Shown here one piece after another: positions 34,661 through 45,822 of a stretch of 64,000 nucleotides of DNA. Within the stretch, counting starts at the first letter, position 1. Each line of letters starts with the position of its first letter. The DNA comes from Carposina sasakii. Lineage: Eukaryota; Arthropoda; Insecta; Lepidoptera; Carposinidae. The position numbers and the translations under genes were made by a program. The stretch is taken from NCBI GenBank assembly GCA_014607495.2, contig CP053162.1, positions 2,302,469-2,366,468 of the forward strand, written 5' to 3'. The notes beneath the pieces are model-generated. The model saw only the letters and a list, made by a program, of their open reading frames with translations, made no database searches and was not told the DNA's origin.

Positions 34661-34799
34661 CCCCCCTAGCATGATCACGCATCGTTGATATCGTATCGTC
34701 TCTCTACAAAATTCAACATGGAGGCTACATTGAGCGTATTTTGACAGGCTAAAATTCGATAAATCGGTTTATCATATCGTGTTTTGCAGGTAATGCTAC
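34661..34799 (-). mobile_element. Family I MITE (copy 3)
   Basis: CCCCCCTAGCATGATCACGC to CATATCGTGTTTTGCAGG. Confidence 0.78.
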
Positions 34800-34989
34800 T
34801 ACAACATATGTGATTAATTCTGTCTTTCTCTTTACTTTTCATAACATTTATGCAGACAATACGGTTATCTCATAAGATAAAACAAAATATCTGCATAAAA
34901 TATAGACTATTGTCTATTACCTGCATATAAAGTAGTGGTTATTTTGTTTTCTCTTATACCTATATAGATTTAATAGTATAATATTACTT

Positions 34990-35248
34990 ATTCTATGCTG
35001 CTCTGGGAGTGAAAAAAAAAGTATATTACTACAGCTGCTTCTCTTCCCGGGCATACTGTACAAGTCAGTAGAGGGACAAAAGGGTCTTGGTGTTTTTTAG
35101 TCGATGGGCTGACCACCTGTCACTACTAACCAAACTTGTACATCTCAACTATACCCTCGAAATTGGTCAGAAGTGGCACCATGTGGTTCTATCGGCCCTT
35201 GGTGTCCTGCCGTAAGGGATAAAGGCGTGATTATATGTAGATATGTAT
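34990..35248 (+). mobile_element. Family D retroposon, full length
   Basis: Head TTCTATGCTGCTCTGGGAGT, body, then GGCGTGATTATATGTAG tail. A family A left end (35250-35295) sits in its tail. Confidence 0.9.
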
Positions 35249-35249
35249 A

Positions 35250-35295
35250 CAAGGTGTAACAGAAAGGGTATGTTAAGCGAAAAGCAGGAAATCTG
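35250..35295 (+). repeat. Family A left-end fragment
   Basis: CAAGGTGTAACAGAAAGGG and TATGTTAAGCGAAAAGC, then the homology stops. Confidence 0.75.
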
Positions 35296-35860
35296 AATCA
35301 AATTTTCAGCTAATCTCGACAGGTTCTATTCACGTTTTATCCCGTGCATGTCGTAAGAAAAATATCAATGGACGTTATTATACAACAGTGAAACTGAATT
35401 TGATCCCAACTCACTGATTAATCGATAAACAGGTTTAATCTATAGGAAACCGCGTTAATTGACAGTTTTTAATATTACAATCTTGGTAAGCAAGATTAAA
35501 ACTTGTCTTTTAAATTACAGGAAGTGTAATTACTACTTGACTATGAAGACATCTGCAATCACTTATGTTTGGATTGCGGTGATTTTGTTCACAGTTTATT
35601 ACCTGCTTCTTTACTGCATGTTACTTTCATTCGCTTGTAAATATACTAAACATAACTTTCAATGTATTTATGACGTCACTTTTAGATTGCGGAATAAGTT
35701 TAGAAATAGGTAATAATTATTTTTTATTGCACACATAAAAAATATAATACGTAACAGGTTAAAGAAGAGAAGCATGTATAGAATAGCAAGCTTCTCCACA
35801 AGAGATCTCTTCCAGCAAGCTAAGCAAATAGGGTGAAATTTTTAGCTTGGTATAAAGAGC

Positions 35861-36076
35861 ATAGAGGAATAAGATGTCATAGAGTGCTAATGTCATACTA
35901 ACTGCCTCGAGGCACCTTTTCGGTCTTTTCGGTGCCTAACAATTCCCGTCCTTAACACTTAGATTGCATTACAGTATTATACAGTAACGTACTACATTAC
36001 TAATGTACTGTAACGTACAGTAATGCAATCTACAGTTAGTATGACATTAACACTCTATGACATCTTATTCCTCTAT
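35861..36076. mobile_element. Foldback element with 44-bp inverted ends and nested palindromes
   Basis: Arms 35861-35904 and 36033-36076 match at 43 of 44 positions (ATAGAGGAATAAGATGTCAT start). Inside, AGATTGCATTAC (35961) pairs with GTAATGCAATCT (ending 36031), and GAGGCACC / GGTGCC form a small hairpin. No coding; superfamily unknown. Confidence 0.85.
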
Positions 36077-37112
36077 GATAAAGTGTAACATGTACCAATA
36101 AACGAGAATTTTACCTACTATACCTTGATTGGGGGCCATTTTTCCCAATGGTCTAATAGCCTATCTGAAGGATAGATTTAGAGTGACTAGAGTCTTCTGA
36201 AGTCCACTGCACGGAGTCCCACTTAAGGGTCCCACTGGGTGGGGTCCCAATAATTCCACTTATCTCGAGTGCTTCTTGTATGGAGATTTTGTTAGTCGAT
36301 AACAGCAGTGAAAGTTAATTGTGAAGTTCTGTAACTGTATGGGAAATCTGGTATTTACTGGTTTTAAGTACGTGCTAACGATAAGTATCTTTACGTTTAT
36401 TATTACACGGAAATGTTCATCGTTAGTATAGGGATAAGCAATCTCTTATTTTAATATCTTACATAGACCATACATCTAAACTTTTAAAATTGGTAGACAG
36501 GTATTATTTAGAAAAGCGGTCGTCACACTTTACCGACCAAGGGCCACACATGACAATGTGAGTGCCAACACCGGGCCGCAGACTATGTAAAGGCGCTGCA
36601 AGATCGTTTGCACACTTATACATATCTATGGTTGCCAGGTTGAAAACCCTAAAAGCCGGAAAGACCAGCCTGTTTGGCCGGACATTTGGGTAAAAAAGCC
36701 GGACTTCATTACCTATGTAATATTTAGATAATTTAGATTCAATTTAGATATGGTTTAATTTCGGCTATATTCCAACCAGAACTGCAGGACCAGATCAAAG
36801 GAGATACCACTGTCACGTTTACTGCCACGGGACATGTATTCTAGTGAAGCCCCGCATTACTACAGGATTAAAAACAAAATCAATTTTTATTTATTTTATT
36901 TACCGAAATCCATAGCACTTAGAATACTCGTAGTACAGAGTTTAGCATTCTATCATCATAACATACTGCCATTTCTGGATTTTAATTTTATATAATAATA
37001 GAGAGAAAAAATATTATTACATTAATTAATTAATGATACATATTAGGTACTTAAAATGATTAGTGTGTTAGTAAAATTATTGTCGTGTAAGGGTGTATGT
37101 ATGTATACTATA
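36077..37112. other. Non-coding; repeat scraps
   Basis: 36775-36870 is a family G fragment. 36535-36590 has GGGCCACACATGAC ... CCGGGCCGCAGAC, resembling the interior of hAT MITEs. Nothing else is recognised. Confidence 0.5.
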
Positions 37113-37359
37113 CAGGGTGTTACAAAAAGGGTATGTTAAGCGAAAAGCTACGTGAATAGCCCCTATACACCAAATTTGAGACTCGAAATCACAAGTTTAT
37201 TTTTCAAGATTGTATGAAAATTTCTTAGATATTAAAAATAATCCATACTATCGGAAAAAATAAACATGTGATTTCGAGTCTCAAATTTTGTGGATAGGTT
37301 CTCTATAGTGGGCTATTTACGTAGCTTTTCGCTTAACATACCCTTTTTGTTACACCCTG
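37113..37359 (+). mobile_element. Family A foldback MITE (copy 4)
   Basis: CAGGGTGTTACAAAAAGGG to CCCTTTTTGTTACACCCTG, arms paired, TA-flanked; slightly shorter in the left arm. Confidence 0.92.
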
Positions 37360-37663
37360 TATAGTAATAATAAGGCTGTTTTGCGTATGAATGCTAATAA
37401 AATAAATCATATAAGGAACCATTAATATTATTTACAATGGTATAACCGAATCTATTTTGAGTGACATTGACATAAGCACGTACAGAAGGGCTAAGTGCGC
37501 AGTATAGTGTGCTTATCTGTGCTAATCAATGTGCTAATTTACAACATAACATAATCATTCATGGTACAACCACACCAATAATTTGTTCTAGTCCCAAACT
37601 AGGGTTAGGATTCACATAGTCGGCATTACGAAACTGCGTCTAAAATTAAACACCGTTTAGGAT

Positions 37664-38068
37664 CATCATTTTTTTTCATCATTTACAGCCCTGAGAAGTC
37701 CACTGTTGGACATAGGCCTCCCCCAATAACCTCCACTCCGACCGGTCGGAAGCAGCCTGCATCCAACCGACGCCCGCGACCTTGGCCAGGTCGTCCGTCC
37801 ACCTCGCGGGTGGCCTTCCCACGCTGCGCTTGCCGATACGTGGTATCCACTCTAGAACTTTCCGACTCCATCGGCCATCAGTTCTTCTAGCTATGTGCCC
37901 TGCCCATTGCCACTTCAGCTTGCTGGACCGTTGAGCTATGTCGGTGATCTTTGTACGTCTGCGGATCTCCTCATTTCTGATTCGATCACGCAGAGAGATC
38001 CCAAGCATAGCTCTCTCCATCGCTCGCTGTGCGATCTTGAGCTTCTTTATGAGGCACATAGTTAGAGA
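37664..38068 (-). pseudogene. 5'-truncated RTE-type LINE, ORF C-terminus, 10-bp duplication
   Basis: The minus strand encodes the end of an endonuclease/reverse-transcriptase polyprotein: SLTMCLIKKLKIAQRAMERA, then SKLKWQWAGHIARRTDGRWS and VGRPPARWTDDLAKVAG, to the stop after YVQQWTSQGCK. The tail is TGA plus A/TGATGA repeats. CGTTTAGGAT flanks it (37654-37663 and 38069-38078), so this is one insertion event truncated at its 5' end. The ORF left is open (about 130 residues) but lacks all catalytic domains. Confidence 0.93.
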
Positions 38069-38104
38069 CGTTTAGGATAACAGTTGACAACTAAATATTA
38101 AGTA

Positions 38105-38335
38105 ATTATTTTATTACATATTGTTATTTATTCCATTAGTGAAAATTTCAACTGTCTAGATATAGCGGTTCTTGAGATACAGCCTGGTGACAGACAGACG
38201 GACGGACGTACAGACAGACAGACAGCGAAGTCTTAGTAATAGGTCAACCTTCTCCATTAAATTGTTTTTATGAACTGCCTATAAGTAAGTACTTATGTTT
38301 TTAGGGTTCCGTACCCAAAGGGTAAAACCTCCTTT
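38105..38335. repeat. Family M fragments
   Basis: 38105-38250 is an inverted M piece with (ACAG)-rich CAGACAGACGGACGG. 38297-38330 is a plus-oriented AGGGTTCCGTACCCAAAGGG. Confidence 0.7.
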
Positions 38336-38639
38336 TCCTCCTTCAAAATAGAAGCAATGTAGGTATTTATTTCAAAGTATAATGTAATACGATTACATTA
38401 TATTATAATACGAAGTTTAACTATTCGTCGTGCGAGCCTAGACTAGCCAAGTCAGTGACTGCTTGACAAAATGACAGTTACCTTATTTAGAATGACAGCC
38501 GATCACACGCGCGCCTTTTAGAATTAGAATTTTGCAAAAATGGTGGCACACGTGAGTGATTATTATTCCTCTAATGTTCCCTATGGATTGCGGATTGATT
38601 TACGAAAAGGTTACTGACTTTAGAGTAACTACTATTTTA

Positions 38640-39060
38640 AATATTATTAAGAATTTTTTTTTCTCACCCGAGTGAGATTTAAACTCACGACCTCTTCGCA
38701 AACCGTGCTTTTGCTCTAACTAACTGAGCTATCGGATCAATTAACTCGTATGACGAATTTTACTGTCTCTTTTATATTACGTTTTTGGCAACGTTATTTT
38801 TTCATCCCGATAGCTATACAAATCTCGATAAACAAAGCTGAATCCCTCACAGCACAATGTTTTAATGATGAAACAATCAACCATATTCTAGCAAATTATA
38901 TTATGGAGAAGTGTCTAATGAGTTTATCTTAATCAAGATATTATATATTATAAATATTATTAAGAAAATTAAAAGAAAAATCACCCGAGTGAGATTTGAA
39001 TTCACCTCTTCGCAAACCTTGCTTTTGCTTTAACCAACTGAGCTATCGGGTCAATTAGTT
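38640..39060 (-). mobile_element. Family F tandem dimer of tRNA-like units (minus)
   Basis: Two tRNA-like stretches (about 38665-38748 and 38981-39058) are separated by a linker of about 235 bp. The linker (GGTTGATTGTTTCATCATT, GATTCAGCTTTGTTTATCGA, ATAGCTATCGGGATG on the minus strand) is the same as in 60190-60640. Confidence 0.85.
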
Positions 39061-39734
39061 AGTTGTCCATGAAAACTATATATACGAGTAGAATTCCTGG
39101 TTTTTTATTATTTTCTACGCAGTAGTTAAGACTGTGTTATCTATCTATTACCTTGGTAATGGAAGAGTTTTACATAGTTGATTTCACTATTTATTTGTTT
39201 AAGAATCCTTGTGGTAGAGCTCAGTGAAGATAGGAAAAACCCTTCAGCAGGCCTATCGGCTATCTTGACAGTTCATACTGTAATCACTCATTGTAACTTA
39301 CCTAAAACTAATGCCTTACCTGAAGGAAAGTTAACAACACACACATACAGGCTCGTATTGAACTCACGCCCTCTGATTGGAAGGTATGCGAGTGATCTTT
39401 AGTTTTGTTAATGACTGTTTAGACTTATTCATGTCTGCGCGAACATTACTTTTTACGCTGTCCTTCCCCGTACTCCCTACAATGTAAGTATATGCAAAAT
39501 TTCAAGGAGATTGGTCAAGTAAGTAAAGCGCGAACAAATTAAATTAACTTACTATTGCATTTATAACATTAGTTAGGATGGGATACCGTAAGAATTCGTT
39601 TATGTTCTGACATAGTAAGTATTAATCATAATTTTATCAATTAAATTAAATGTTATTTTATTATTAGTATAATTTTATCAATAAATTAATACTATTTTAT
39701 TTATAATGTAATTATATGTACTTTTAAATGAATG
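39061..39734. other. Non-coding, nothing recognised
   Basis: AT-rich sequence; short ORFs only. Confidence 0.55.
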
Positions 39735-39901
39735 TATTGTTTTTCTTATCCACATCTCTGATAGTGCTACCAACAGATGTTATTCATAAGTAACCAGGTT
39801 AGCTGGTAGAGAATGCCTTGCAAGGCATTAAGCTCGCCCTTGTACATGTGTTTTTTGCTGTAGTACAATAAAGAATTTTATCTATCTATCTATCTATCTA
39901 A
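39735..39901 (+). repeat. Probable LINE 3' end with (TCTA)n tail
   Basis: GCTGGTAGAGAATGCCTTGC, AAGGCATTAAGCTCGCC and TACAATAAAGAATTTTATCTATCTA form a 3' UTR-like end that I associate with lepidopteran LINEs. No coding part remains. Confidence 0.6.
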
Positions 39902-42460
39902 GAATTAAATATATCATCACCCAACCTATTTATTTATACCTTGTCTGGTAAAACAATAACAAAAGCCTCGTCTACCCGTGAAAGACTAACGGACAGGCGA
40001 GCTTCCGCCTCACGCAGTCGTAAAACTTTAATGTTTTAACGGAATTAGGTGCAATTGATGATGCGCCACGACGGAACGCCATACTTGTTAATGTATTTTT
40101 TCCAATAAAATAGGTATTTTGACTCTAGATTCTAGACCCAGTAAAGAAAATTTGGTAAGCCAGGTAAATACCCAATGGACATGTACTTAGGTAGTTCATA
40201 TTCATTTGCTAATTTGCTTTTCTTAGAAATAATATTGATACATATTTTGTTTGTGATTAAGTGCCTATGTTGAAATTTAAGAGTGCTTTTATAATATTTT
40301 TTTCCAATGGCCAGATAGGCTGATAATCTGAAGGATAAGCTTAATGATGTCTTTCTCTAAAACTTGATCAAAACAGAGAAAGTATCAAATTTATCCTTTA
40401 GATAAAAATCGGCCCTAAGAGTAATAGTGTGCAGGCTCATTTAGAACCGAGTCAATAGTAAGCTGACAAAAACTGACAATAAGCACGCGTTGAAATGCAG
40501 GAATTTGGGTTGAAATGCGATAAATTGTCCTATTAATTATAAATACCATGATTTTATACACATTTTGTGAATGCAATTAACTTTCAGACTGTATTTATTT
40601 ATCCATACATAAAACGGTCTCAAATAGCGGTAAAAACGTTATTCGCCTGCTGATCATTTTGTAACAGGCCTGTGTTAACTTTGGATTACAAATGTTAATG
40701 TGGGTAGAGGCTTGAGACTTGTTCAAATCCACGTCGTGTGTCAAAACTTTGTATGGAAAGTATTGAACGTCTTTGCGCAGCTGTTAGTACCTACGAGACA
40801 AGACCTTAGTCCACATTTAGTAACTAGGTTTAAAGTTTGACCACGTGTGTGTGTGTCACCTCGATGAAGTGATAACTATGTCACTGGTGTTAGTGGAAAC
40901 TAATATTTATGCTGTTTGGGGTTGATTAGGCATAATTGCTCGTATGCATGCAGCCCGTGCCCTTTTCATGGGTATCTTGAATGAATTGGTTATGGTAAGA
41001 CTATTTTAGATGGAGAATTAGCCTAGATTAGTCACTGATCTTTACACCGGTCCACTATTTCAGTTACATAAATTTTAAGATTACTGTTTCGACTTAGCTT
41101 AAATGCCTACGATACTAGGTTGATGTAAAAACTGAGAAACTGTGAAATATTTTTACTTTGTATCTGTTGTGTTGCCTTAATAAATAGATAAAATAAAAAT
41201 AGTCATATGTGTGCCTATATTGTAGGCGACTATAAATAATGTACTTATGTAAAATTTATATAATTTTTCGTTTTGTTTTTTAAGTTAGCTATATACGAGT
41301 ATTTATTACAAAAATAAAAGTAAGTAATTGTGCTAGGCTTAGTACGAGTATCTATTACGGTCATAAAATTATTAATTACATATTGCAAGCGACTTTGAAG
41401 AAGTTCTACTGTTATTCTTATACCATGATATAGTTTGGAGACTTGTTCAAATCTCCATCTTGAGGCAAGATTTAACGTGAATGAGATATGTTTACTGTCG
41501 GTTTAAACCCGTTTTTGATAACGTTTTATTTATTGCCTATTCTTTGGCATGTTTAACTTTGCCAGTGTTTATTTTTGAGCGGACAAATAGGGAAGTGCAT
41601 TCTAAAAATATATGATTTAAACATAATTTATTTGGTTGTAGCTTTTCGTCTCAAGTTTCTAGGTAGTAGTAGAGATAAGTATTAATTTAATTAATATATT
41701 ACACAGGTTGTAAATTTGTAACAGAAGCAAAATGCTATAAAAATTTAAATTGTGATACGAAATTGTTATCTGACCAGTCAAAAATTCAGCCTTTAGTAGC
41801 ACAAGAAAGTCAACGAATAAACACCAGAAAGAGACAGTACCTAAAGTGAAACCGCATCTATTTTAAGACCTAAGGATGCCTAGTTATACCTAGACTACAG
41901 TTAGGTATTAGAAACGTCCGTCCTATGACCTAAATTCTTTGTGTGGACGTGCTCGCGATATGCTGAGTGCACTATTTGTGCGTATGTTTGTCTACAACTA
42001 GGTAGAAACATGGCTATATGTAGATTTGTTAGCATAAATCTATACCTTAGCAAATTTTTAGCAAAAACAATGTTTAATTTAAATTCTTTTATAATAACAC
42101 GGGGCCAATTCTCGAAAAGTCTTGAGTTGAACGAAGCCGAAACGGAACCGTTGTAGATGCTCAGAACAAAGCAATAATAACGTTACGGTGACGTAATTAG
42201 ACACATTTCACCACAAGACAGATATTTGTTTATTCTGTCATATTCGCGACCGATGCGTGCTAAAATATACCTTATTACTCAAACGATAAGTAATATTGCT
42301 TCGCATCGCGTTCTATTAACGGTTCTATAGTGGTTGCGTTTCGGTTCAACAAATTTGAAGAATTGCTTCCCAGTAAGTGTCTATTTGTAATATTTATTTT
42401 AAATCACCGCTTTTTGCTTAAGGTACATGTATACGAGGTACATTTAATAAAAATAGTATA
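39902..42460. other. Non-coding, nothing recognised
   Basis: 2.5 kb of AT-rich sequence. 40301-40400 repeats the CCAATGG...AGATAGGCTGA phrase also seen near 36150. The ORFs at 41941 and 42330 lack domains. Confidence 0.5.
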
Positions 42461-42834
42461 CAGGGTGATTTTTGGTCGTCAACGTTCCCGAAAACTACGG
42501 AATCTCCTCATCATCACGATCATTTTTCTCCATGGAAGCATACCTGGGAAGTATCTGGTTTCCAAAATATTAGGGTCCAAAGTTGAGTAAATAGACTGCG
42601 TTTTTCTGCATAAATGCACATAGACGCGCGTAGCAGGATTTTTTCACGAAAAATAATTAATATCTGTCTATAAAAAAACTAACATAAACACTAGACACTA
42701 TAAATTTCGCACGATCAAGGAATTTAAAATTAAAAAAAAAAAAAAATCCCACCATTTTTTTTGGCATAAACTTACTTTATTTAATGTATAGAATACGTAC
42801 CCTTCGTTAAAGGTGGCCACAAAAAAACATCCTG
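42461..42834 (+). mobile_element. Family B element (copy 5)
   Basis: CAGGGTGATTTTTGGTCGTC to AAAACATCCTG, TA-flanked, close to consensus. Confidence 0.9.
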
Positions 42835-42845
42835 TATTTTCACAT

Positions 42846-43030
42846 TATATATTGTGTCCGTTTGTTTCGGCTAATCTCTGAAACGGCGAGACCGATTTTG
42901 ACAGGACTTCAACTGGGAAATAGCTGATGTAACAAGGAGCAACTTAGCATTATTCCCGAAATTCCCATGGCAACGGAAAATAACGGAAATTCCAAAGTTT
43001 AGTTTAAACGAAGTCACGGGCGGTCGCTAG
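42846..43030 (+). repeat. Family H Helitron-like copy, diverged
   Basis: CGGCTAATCTCTGAAACGGC ... GAAGTCACGGGCGGTCGCTAG|T, ending in CTAG followed by T. Confidence 0.6.
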
Positions 43031-43261
43031 TTAAATGTAAAAAGGGAACTTCATGCTAAAATTAAGTCTCGTTATTATTTATTATGTCATAGAGGAAAAC
43101 AAAAATAACTTATTACAAAACTCTAGTTAACTTTAACTAACGTCAGCCAGTTAATTAGGTAGGGACAGTAAAGTTAACTGCTAGAGTTTTACAGTACAAG
43201 GAAAATAGTACAATATCTTACAAGTTATTAGAACTATGCTATTAAGTATAATAACTGGACA

Positions 43262-43430
43262 GATTGCGTGTTTGTATAGCAGGGTCATCAGATGAAAATA
43301 TTCAGTGACAAGTGGCTCACTTAACGCCCGAAAGAACGCCCCTTAGCTCCTTATTCGTGATACATGCACGGAAGGGCATGCAGCTGATGTATTTTAGTAA
43401 AATCCCCCATCAGCACAGGACACTTGCATA
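43262..43430 (-). mobile_element. Family G retroposon
   Basis: AGTGACAAGTGGCTCACTTAACG ... GCAGCTGATGTATTTTAGT ... CATCAGCACAGGACAC. Confidence 0.75.
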
Positions 43431-43929
43431 CGAAAATCAGTTACAAAAGACGTAGTATTCTTGCTATGCATTGCCGGAGATCGCCAGGTTTATGCGTGTC
43501 TCCTCCACGCTTTCCTCGTTAGGCGGGGTGGGGTCTCTGACCCCAGTGTTTACAGTTTTGGTGGGTGTCCTTAGCGATAGGTTATTTGTAGATTAGGCTT
43601 AAACGGCTTTTTGTACGGCGCTTACGTCCTTGTATAAATACTCTTTGGCAGGCTTATCCGTGCAGGTGAATTGATGTTATTGCATAATTGTGCAGATTAT
43701 AATTACACACTGGCTATAGGTACAGACTTATTAAGTTTAGCCACAAGAAGGTACAATTTCACAGAAGCTGAAAATCTAAATCTATTATCATACTAACTAA
43801 TATCTTAAAACCTAGATACTTATTTACTACCTTCAAAATCAGGAACTATTTACACTTACAACTAAAAAAAAAAACACCGATAATTTTGTAATTTGGACTA
43901 AACTAACTACCTAACTAACTAAGCTGACA
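43431..43929. other. Non-coding; possible decayed ORF at 43465-43595 (minus)
   Basis: A GC-richer patch reads on the minus strand as RTPTKTVNTGVRDPTPPNEE and onward, without a start or family match. It could be a retrotransposon ORF1 remnant. Confidence 0.35.
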
Positions 43930-44010
43930 CGCGGATGCAGAGGTCGTGGGTTCGATTCCCACCCGGGTGAGGAATTTTTTCCATTTCTTTATTAATAATT
44001 TTATAATACC
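43930..44010 (+). mobile_element. Family F tRNA-like unit, 5'-truncated
   Basis: GGTCGTGGGTTCGATTCCCA, then the conserved GAGGAATTTTTTCCATTTC tail; the A-box half is lost. Confidence 0.75.
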
Positions 44011-44140
44011 TCATTTTTGTCCAAACGTCCTTCCTAATCATTCTAATACCTGACGACCTTTACTCTGTAGCTCACTAAATAAAACAAACACCCTATACAC
44101 ATTAGCTTCAAAAAACCACGCCACTTACAAACGAGCATGA

Positions 44141-44378
44141 TACATACATACATATAATCACGGGGTAGGCAGAGCACCAAGGTCCGATAGAACCACATGG
44201 TGCCACTTCTGACCAATTTTGAGGGTATAGTTAAGATGTGGTCATTTAGTAGTGACAGGTGGTCAGCCCATCGCCTACAAAACACCAAAACCCTCTTGTC
44301 CCTGTACTAGCATGCCCGGGAAGAGAAGCAGCTGTAGTATTATACGTTTTTCTTTTCACCCCCAGAGCAGCGTAGAAG
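44141..44378 (-). mobile_element. Family D retroposon
   Basis: (CATA)n tail side, a small deletion before CGGGGTAGGC, and the head CCCCAGAGCAGCGTAGAAG. Confidence 0.85.
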
Positions 44379-44538
44379 TAATCGTAGTAAAAAAACTTAC
44401 ACTGACTAAATATTTATTTACTAGTGGACGCCCGCGACTCCGTCCGCGTGGACTACAGAAAAATAAAACAAAATATCGAAATTATCCGGGATAAAAACAT
44501 TTTCCCGGGATAAAAATAGCCTATATGTTAAGTGGGAC

Positions 44539-44678
44539 CTGTCACTTGCTGCGTGCGTCTATGTGCATATAGAAAAACGCAGTTACTCAACTTTGACCCT
44601 AAATTTTGGAAACCACACACTGATATGCTTCCATGGAGAAAAATCGAAAGGAGATCGGTTCAGTCGACCAAAAATTTG
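44539..44678 (-). repeat. Family B internal fragment inside a Helitron
   Basis: CTATGTGCATATAGAAAAACG ... GATATGCTTCCATGGAGAAA is the reverse of the B interior. TATGTTAAGTGGGAC precedes and follows it (44524-44538, 44679-44693). Confidence 0.75.
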
Positions 44679-44846
44679 TATGTTAAGTGGGACTGACAAT
44701 ATATTCCTGAAAACTTAAATCGCGTGAGATTAGCGTGCACAAACGCACAGACAAACAGACAAACCGACTACCAGACAAAAATCCAAAAATCATTGTCTTG
44801 GATACTATTGCGTTGATAAAGGTATTCTATAATATTTTTTCTTATA

Positions 44847-45113
44847 CAGGATGTAACAGAAAGAGTATGTTAAGCGAAAAGCTATGTAAATAGCCCACTA
44901 TATAGGTAGAGATTCCTATTTCCAAAATTTGAGACTCGTAATCACATTTTTGTTTTTCAAGATTGTATGGACATTCCTGAGTTGTTACGGAATTCTTCAT
45001 ACTATCTGGAAAAATAAAAATGTGAATTTGAGTCTGAAATTTTGGAAATAGGTTCTCTATAGTGGGCTATTTACATAGCTTTTCGCTTAACATACCCCTT
45101 TTGTTATACCCTG
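44847..45113 (+). mobile_element. Family A foldback MITE (copy 5)
   Basis: CAGGATGTAACAGAAAGAG to CCCTTTTGTTATACCCTG, TA-flanked, inside the Helitron-like element. Confidence 0.92.
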
Positions 45114-45254
45114 TATATCTTCCATGTACAGACAGCGATCCGTTACATTTTTATTATATGTATAGATATAGATTTAAAATGTATTAAAAGCTTTATAGTA
45201 TACACCAAAGTGCTAATAATATCAAAAACTGACAGTAGTTTCAAATTGTTTCAG

Positions 45255-45351
45255 TCGGACTCAGGGGGCGCTCCTCCCGCGGCGGAAGACATGCAGCTCC
45301 GGCCCAGCCTGTGGTGGAGGCTGCTCATCGACCTGCCCATACTCCTGTTAG
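45255..45351 (+). CDS. Phospholipid phosphatase (wunen/PLPP-like), first recognised coding exon
   Basis: This exon encodes the N-terminus of a membrane lipid phosphate phosphatase. A TTTCAG acceptor precedes 45255 and a GTAAGC donor follows 45351. I place the start at the ATG at 45291 (G at -3), giving 20 codons (MQLRPSLWWRLLIDLPILLL) plus one base, which joins in frame to the exon at 62175. The 36 bases before the ATG are also open in frame (12 codons), so either they are 5' UTR behind an upstream non-coding exon or the protein has a longer N-terminus; the sequence does not decide. The hydrophobic run from about residue 11 continues into the next exon as TM1. The exon is a small GC-rich island between a nested transposon cluster ending at 45172 and a repeat starting near 45426. 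Confidence 0.85.
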
Positions 45352-45425
45352 GTAAGCTCTTCAAGAATATTAAGTAACATTAATATTAATTATTAATTAT
45401 AATTAATAGTAAGTAATATTAAGTA

Positions 45426-45822
45426 GGATTCCGACCTCGAAAAGCAAAAACGGAACCCTTATAGGATCACTTTGTTATTCGTCTGACTGTCTGTCAAGAC
45501 CCTTTTTTCTCAGGAACGCCTGGTGGTATCAAGCTGAAATTTATATCAAATACTGAAGCTGTGAAAAAATCAAACTTCTTAGCCGACGCAATCAAAAGAT
45601 ACAGGCTCTTATGCAAATTGCAAGGGAATCAAATCCTACAGGGTACATTCCGTGAACTCAGAATCTTGAAATTTGGTACGAAGCAACGTCTTATAGCGCA
45701 GATAAAGGAAAAATTGCGAAATCCGTAAATTTTTAGTTACACCATATAATAAAGCAGGTTTGTACGGTACCCTCGCTGCGAGAGTCCAATTCGCACTTGG
45801 CCGGTTTTTTATTTCATTCCAT
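45426..45822 (+). mobile_element. Family M-like repeat at the start of intron 1
   Basis: AGGATTCCGACCTCG ... GAACCCTTATAGGATCACTT ... CGAGAGTCCAATTCGCACTT and GGCCGGTTTTTT. The repeat starts about 75 bases after the exon 1 donor. Confidence 0.72.

Larger units (their letters stand above)
44421..45172 (-). mobile_element. Family H Helitron-like element with two later insertions
   Basis: The minus strand starts A|TCTATATCTATACATATAAT and ends GCGGGCGTCCACTAG|T. Inside lie a family B fragment (44539-44678), flanked by a 15-bp direct repeat, and a complete family A MITE (44847-45113). It ends 82 bases before the first coding exon of the phosphatase. Confidence 0.82.

Noticed and set aside
35543..35712. 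Small membrane protein (56 residues with one TM segment)
   Set aside because: Preceded by an acceptor-like TTACAG, but there is no homology, no upstream exon and no conservation evidence; chance is likelier in AT-rich sequence.
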